From positions 1 to 64,000 of the forward strand of contig JAGHJI010000069.1 in assembly GCA_017886765.1 (NCBI GenBank): a DNA stretch of 64,000 nucleotides, in the 5' to 3' direction. Made by a program: the position numbers and the translations under genes. This document shows, piece after piece, positions 60,647-64,000 of the stretch. Position 1 is the first letter of the stretch. Each line of letters starts with the position of its first letter. The notes under the pieces are model-generated. The model was not told the origin of the DNA. It saw only the letters and a list, made by a program, of their open reading frames with translations, and made no database searches. The stretch is from Eubacterium sp. (GTDB lineage: Bacteria; Bacillota; Clostridia; Oscillospirales; Acutalibacteraceae).

Positions 60647-60682
60647 AAAAGACCGGCGGTCTAATACCGTCGGCCTTTTTGC
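60647..60682 (-). terminator. Terminator of rpsF-ssb-rpsR
   Basis: AAGGCCGACGGT-ATTAG-ACCGCCGGTCTT stem (two G-T wobble positions), followed by TTCGCTTT on the minus strand. Confidence 0.85.
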
Positions 60683-60698
60683 ATTTATTTTCATAAAA

Positions 60699-60938
60699 TT
60701 AATCAGCAGTGTAAGGGAGAAGAGCCAGATGTCTTGCTCTCTTGATAGCTGTGGTAAGCTCTCTCTGATGCTTCGCGCAGGTACCTGTTACACGGCGGGG
60801 AAGAATCTTTGCTCTTTCAGAAACAAATCTCTTAAGCCTTGTAACGTCCTTATAGTCGATAACCTCAACCTTTTCAACGCAGAAAGTGCAAACCTTTTTG
60901 CGACCCTTGCGCGGTCCGTTGGCTTTATTGTATGCCAT
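60699..60938 (-). CDS. rpsR: 30S ribosomal protein S18
   Basis: 79 residues, standard length. [54 protein letters not shown] is the S18 core; the N terminus [10 protein letters not shown] keeps zinc-ribbon-like Cys. Forms the S6-S18 dimer of the platform. Third gene of the conserved operon, 15 bp after ssb. Confidence 0.97.
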   Translation of the reverse strand: MAYNKANGPRKGRKKVCTFCVEKVEVIDYKDVTRLKRFVSERAKILPRRVTGTCAKHQRELTTAIKRARHLALLPYTAD

Positions 60939-60953
60939 AATCAGTTTCCTCCT

Positions 60954-61385
60954 TTAAAATGGTAAATCGTCGTCATCATCAACGATTTCTTCAAAATCCG
61001 AATTATCAGCGCTTGCATAACTTGGTGCAGGCTGTGAGAATGCGGGATTGGTGGTACCACTCTCCGCCTTTGAGCCGCAGAATGATACGTTGTTTGCAAC
61101 AACTGTTACAGATTTTCTCTTATTTCCGTCCTTGTCAGTGAAATTGTCAGTCTGGATAGAACCCTCGATGGCAATCATTGACCCTTTGTGGAAATAGCGT
61201 GAAACAAACTCAGCGGTCTGTCTCCATGCGGTAACATCAATGAAATCGGCGCGTCTTTCCTCGCCCTTTGCCTGATACTGTCTGTCACAGGCAATCTGAA
61301 AGCTGATTACGGAAAGACCGTTTGACGTCGTTCTCAGTTCCGGCTCATACGTTAATCTGCCCATAAGTACAACAGAATTAATCAT
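60954..61385 (-). CDS. ssb: Single-stranded DNA-binding protein
   Basis: 143 residues. MINSVVLMGRLTYEPELRTTSNGLSVISFQIACDR is the OB-fold start; the acidic tail ends in DDDDLPF, the partner-binding tip. Between rpsF and rpsR as in most Bacillota. Confidence 0.97.
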   Translation of the reverse strand: MINSVVLMGRLTYEPELRTTSNGLSVISFQIACDRQYQAKGEERRADFIDVTAWRQTAEFVSRYFHKGSMIAIEGSIQTDNFTDKDGNKRKSVTVVANNVSFCGSKAESGTTNPAFSQPAPSYASADNSDFEEIVDDDDDLPF

Positions 61386-61400
61386 TACACAAGCCCTCCG

Positions 61401-61691
61401 TTACTCGCCCTTGGCAACGATCAGTGAACGGAGCACGCCGTCAGTGATGTTGATTACACGGTCAAGCTCTGCAGGGAAGCTTTCCTCACAGGCGAAATCA
61501 ATAACCATGTAATATCCCTCGGTCTCGTAGTTGATCGGATAAGCCAGCTTGCGCTTGCCCCATGTTTCAACTTCGCCGAGAGTGCCATTTTTGCTGATGA
61601 GATCTGTAAACTTTTCCTTAAGTCTCTCAACATTCTCTTCTCCGTTTGCAAGGGAGAAAACCAATACGATTTCGTAATTCTTTAATGCCAT
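61401..61691 (-). CDS. rpsF: 30S ribosomal protein S6
   Basis: 96 residues. NYEIVLVFSLANGEENVERLKEKFTDLISKNGTLGEVETWGKRKLAYPINYETEGYYMVIDFACEESFPAELDRVINITDGVLRSLIV matches S6 throughout. First gene of rpsF-ssb-rpsR, with GGAGGTGC 9 nt before the ATG. Confidence 0.97.
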   Translation of the reverse strand: MALKNYEIVLVFSLANGEENVERLKEKFTDLISKNGTLGEVETWGKRKLAYPINYETEGYYMVIDFACEESFPAELDRVINITDGVLRSLIVAKGE

Positions 61692-61720
61692 TCTTCAGCA
61701 CCTCCTTCTGGTCTTTTGGC

Positions 61721-61800
61721 CTATGCTCAGCGGCATAGACAAGGATTGCCCCTGTTTCCAAAGGCTTAGATATTATATCAGATAGAATAAAGGTTGTCAA
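61721..61800 (-). promoter_or_regulatory. rpsF operon promoter and leader hairpin
   Basis: Minus strand: -35 TTGACA (61795-61800), 17-bp spacer, -10 TATAAT (61772-61777), both at full consensus. In the leader, CTATGC-CGCTGA-GCATAG (61721-61738) forms a hairpin before the ribosome site. S6:S18 autoregulatory leaders sit in this place, but the match to their conserved core is not certain. Confidence 0.75.
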
Positions 61801-61817
61801 CCATTTTTTAATGCCGG

Positions 61818-62702
61818 TTATACCGCGTAAAACAAATTGGTATAATACTCCGTGCCGTTCATATCCAGTCCGCTGTATACGGTCACGATAAGGCAGACAA
61901 AGTCGCTGCCGACCTTTCTGACGGCAAGGGTCTGGGTCGTGCCGTAGGACGTATAGTCAACATTGACCGCCTTATAATTCTCTCCTGCGATGGTCAGGTC
62001 ATAGGTGTCCCCGATCACGGTGGTGGAATCAGCCAGGCTGCTTGTGGCGTTGCTGAGGTACAGATCCTCTGACGTAATAACGCCCGCAACCGCGTTGGTA
62101 TCAGAAAGAATGACCTGGATATTGGTACCCGTGGTGCTGTTCATCATCATAAGGTCATAATAGGCGGTCTCCGCCTCGGACTCAATATAGATCGCACCGT
62201 TTTCATCCCTCTGGGGACTGTTTTCGGCAAGCATTTCATAAAGCTGGTCTCCGGTTACAAAAGCCCAGTTGGAGTCCGGAAGGTCAATTCCGAAACCGGC
62301 AAAGGCGTTTGAATACGTATTATCGCTGATAACGCCCTGGGTGATACCGCTGCCGGAGGACTGTGTTTGTGATTCCGTCTCTCCTGTCTGTCCGTCAGCC
62401 TGGGTTGTGGTCTGTGTAACAAATCCATCGTCCTCAGAATCGTCAACAAACAAGCCGATGACAAAAAGAGCCACAAATATGAATACGATGATTCCCAGAA
62501 TAATGCCTATGATTTTGCCCGCTTTATTCTTTTTCTTAGGCGGCTGAGGGGGCGGATACATACCGCCGTTGTCAGCGGGGGGCTGATAATACTGCTGCGG
62601 ATTACTGTTGTCAGCGGGCGGCTGATAATAAACGCCGTTCTGGTTATCGGCGCCGCCCGTATTCTGACCGTTTGTGTACTGATTGTTGTTTTGTTCTTCC
62701 AT
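61818..62702 (-). CDS. Membrane-anchored protein with Gln/Asn/Pro-rich N terminus
   Basis: 294 residues. Residues 1-55 are low complexity with QPPADN repeats (VYYQPPADNSN, QYYQPPADNGG, PPPQPPKKK). One helix (KIIGIILGIIVFIFVALFVIGLFV) precedes a Thr/Gln-rich linker and a domain of about 180 residues, beginning NTYSNAFAGFGIDLPDSNWAF, of the kind seen in PsbP-like or lipoprotein-type extracellular domains. Function unknown. Ribosome site AAGGAG. Its 3' end lies just beyond the rpsF promoter. Confidence 0.75.
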   Translation of the reverse strand: MEEQNNNQYTNGQNTGGADNQNGVYYQPPADNSNPQQYYQPPADNGGMYPPPQPPKKKNKAGKIIGIILGIIVFIFVALFVIGLFVDDSEDDGFVTQTTTQADGQTGETESQTQSSGSGITQGVISDNTYSNAFAGFGIDLPDSNWAFVTGDQLYEMLAENSPQRDENGAIYIESEAETAYYDLMMMNSTTGTNIQVILSDTNAVAGVITSEDLYLSNATSSLADSTTVIGDTYDLTIAGENYKAVNVDYTSYGTTQTLAVRKVGSDFVCLIVTVYSGLDMNGTEYYTNLFYAV

Positions 62703-62723
62703 TTTTACTCTCCTTATTCTTAT

Positions 62724-63386
62724 TTAAACGTATTTTAATACGTCTATTATACTTTCAATGGCGGGGACGTCGTCCCTTAAATCCCGGTCCTTAAACCAGC
62801 CGTAGTTCATACGAATCGCTTTCATTCCGGCATCCAGAGAGCCCCTGATATCGTTTACGGGATGGTCACCCACGTAGACGCATTCCTCCGTTTTAAGTCC
62901 CAATTTTTCCGCTGTATATGTAAAGATTGCCGGGTCCGGCTTATGCACGCCCACATCGCCGCTGACGACCACGATATCGCAATAGGGTCTCAGCCCGCTG
63001 GCGTCCATTTTATGATTCTGCAGGACCGACGGTCCGTTGGTTATAACGCCGGTAATGTATCCCCTGCTTTTCAGCTCCTTAAGGAGTCTGACTGAATCGG
63101 GAAAAATAACATTGTGGTCGCCGAACCTTGTGTCATAATGCTCGGCAAGTTTTTTACTGGACGGCGCGTCGGTCCAGTTCCAGCTCTTTATCAGATTTGC
63201 ATACCATTCCTCACGGTTCACATATCCGCCGTTGCCGGTAACACGCATCTCTTCTTTTCTTTTTTCCTTTTCATCCCCGCTGATATCCGGGCAGAAATCG
63301 GCAAAAAAAGTATCCATATACTTTTCAAAGGCTGCCGTTCTGTCCTGCAGGGTTTCGTCAAAATCAAATAATACTGCTTTTATCAT
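62724..63386 (-). CDS. HAD-family hydrolase
   Basis: 220 residues from ATG 63386 (a TTG 6 bp upstream fits AAGGG equally well). IKAVLFDFDETLQDR is motif I (nucleophile Asp), GVITNGPSVLQNHKMDASGL motif II, KPDPAIFTYTAEKLG motif III, YVGDHPVNDIRGSLDAGMKAIRMNYG motif IV. A four-helix cap suggests a small phosphatase such as pyrophosphatase-, phosphoglycolate- or nucleotidase-like enzymes. Overlaps ribF by 23 bp. Confidence 0.92.
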   Translation of the reverse strand: MIKAVLFDFDETLQDRTAAFEKYMDTFFADFCPDISGDEKEKRKEEMRVTGNGGYVNREEWYANLIKSWNWTDAPSSKKLAEHYDTRFGDHNVIFPDSVRLLKELKSRGYITGVITNGPSVLQNHKMDASGLRPYCDIVVVSGDVGVHKPDPAIFTYTAEKLGLKTEECVYVGDHPVNDIRGSLDAGMKAIRMNYGWFKDRDLRDDVPAIESIIDVLKYV

Positions 63387-64000
63387 AATCAAGCTGAGCC
63401 CTTACCTCATCAACCGATGAAAATTTCTTTTCCTCTCTTAAATATCTGACAAGCTCAATCCTGACGCATCTGCCGTACAAATCCCCGTCAAAATCAAATA
63501 TGTGCGTCTCGCTGAGCGGTATATCCACCTTCCAGGTAGGACGCTGACCGATGTTGGTGAAGGATTTGTATTCCCTGCCGTCAACAAAAGTTCTGCTCTC
63601 ATATACCCCGAATTTGGGTATAACAAGTCCCCGGGGCAGATGCTGGTTTATGGTGGGATAGCCGATAATCTTTCCGCCTCTTTTATCCCCCTCGATCACC
63701 TCTGCCTCAAAGGTGAAATGATAACCCAGCATTTGATTTGCCTTTTCTATCTCACCGTAGGCAACGGCTTCCCTTATTCTTGTAGAAGAAATGGGCGCGC
63801 CGTCAAAATCGAGATGGTCCAGGATTCTGACCCAAACGTCTTTTTTTTCAAGATATTCTCTCAGGTCAAGAGCCGTCCATCCGGCATTCCTGCCGAACCG
63901 GAAATTAAAGCCGCATAGAATGATTCCGGCGTTAAACTTCTTAAGAAGTATCTTTTCAATAAACTCCTGACCGGACAGATTTTTAAGCTCGTCAAAATCA
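63364..64000 (-). CDS. ribF: Bifunctional riboflavin kinase/FAD synthetase, C-terminal part (cut by window edge)
   Basis: The frame is open to position 64000, so the N terminus is missing. Visible: LCGFNFRFGRNAGWTALDLREYL and the FAD-synthetase tail DFDGAPISSTRIREAVAYGEIEKANQMLGYHFTFEAEV, then the kinase domain with GDKRGGKIIGYPTINQHLPRGLVIPKFGVYES (GYPT). Produces FMN and FAD, the cofactors used by Rnf and the flavodoxin-like enzymes of this window. Confidence 0.95.
   Translation of the reverse strand, partial: DFDELKNLSGQEFIEKILLKKFNAGIILCGFNFRFGRNAGWTALDLREYLEKKDVWVRILDHLDFDGAPISSTRIREAVAYGEIEKANQMLGYHFTFEAEVIEGDKRGGKIIGYPTINQHLPRGLVIPKFGVYESRTFVDGREYKSFTNIGQRPTWKVDIPLSETHIFDFDGDLYGRCVRIELVRYLREEKKFSSVDEVRAQLDYDKSSII

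Overview
The window comes from a strictly anaerobic, spore-forming member of the Bacillota, most likely a gut Clostridia of the Ruminococcus/Oscillospirales kind. The grounds are a clostridial-order Rnf complex, PflB/PflA and AdhE with a Rex-like operator, a GerA-type spore germination receptor, an anaerobic sulfatase-maturating enzyme, a yaaQ-holB-yaaT block, and near-consensus sigma-A promoters with strong GGAGG ribosome sites. No plasmid, phage or CRISPR block is visible. It reads as ordinary chromosome with small mobile remnants.

Layout. 1-105 is the end of an IS3-like element. 139-6810 is rnfCDGEAB plus a lipoprotein with two degenerate FMN_bind-like repeats, all on the minus strand. RnfG is doubled and RnfE carries a Cys-rich tail. 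6900-10360 is a divergent pair, a short AraC-type regulator and a GH95-type lipoprotein. 10.4-16.2 kb holds a flavodoxin-like reductase with an HxlR regulator, tRNA-Arg(ACG), a Cys-rich redox protein and three envelope proteins. 16.2-19.5 kb pairs a membrane sulfatase with its radical-SAM activating enzyme. 19.5-20.7 kb is a small operon (GNAT acetyltransferase plus a frameshifted P-loop kinase) under what looks like a complete leader-peptide attenuator. 20.7-24 kb has a metallophosphoesterase, an EEP-family protein and an APH-family kinase.

24-31.4 kb is the fermentation block: adhE, pflA, a RAYT transposase lodged between pflA and pflB, pflB, a DUF134 regulator and a 2[4Fe-4S] ferredoxin. 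31.5-33.8 kb is darA-holB-ricT. 33.8-42.1 kb has transporters, citrate synthase, a spoIID-like stub, the gerA-type operon and a DUF421/DUF4363 pair. 42.2-52.1 kb has lepA, a PqqD-like/nucleotidyltransferase pair, rlmD, a GtrA-like protein, a second metallophosphoesterase and an MGH1/GH63-like glycosidase. 52.2-54.6 kb is a three-gene BY-kinase/phosphatase module without any glycan genes. 54.7-59 kb is a broken Gfo/Idh/MocA gene and the uronate operon uxaC-kdgK-kdgA. 59.1-60.7 kb is the most accessory-looking stretch: a toxin-antitoxin pair, four 11-bp direct repeats before a ribbon-helix-helix gene, and a long imperfect inverted repeat. The window closes with rpsF-ssb-rpsR, a membrane protein, a HAD phosphatase and the 3' part of ribF.

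How they work together: glycan and uronate breakdown (GH95, sulfatase, UxaC/KdgK/KdgA) feeds pyruvate to PflB/PflA. AdhE reoxidises NADH, and Rnf couples ferredoxin oxidation to NAD reduction and ion pumping. The best candidates for something new are the attenuator-controlled GNAT/kinase operon, the kinase frameshift at a canonical slippery heptamer, the RAYT gene with two in-frame REP copies inside pfl, the iteron-like repeats at the ribbon-helix-helix gene, and the modified Rnf complex.
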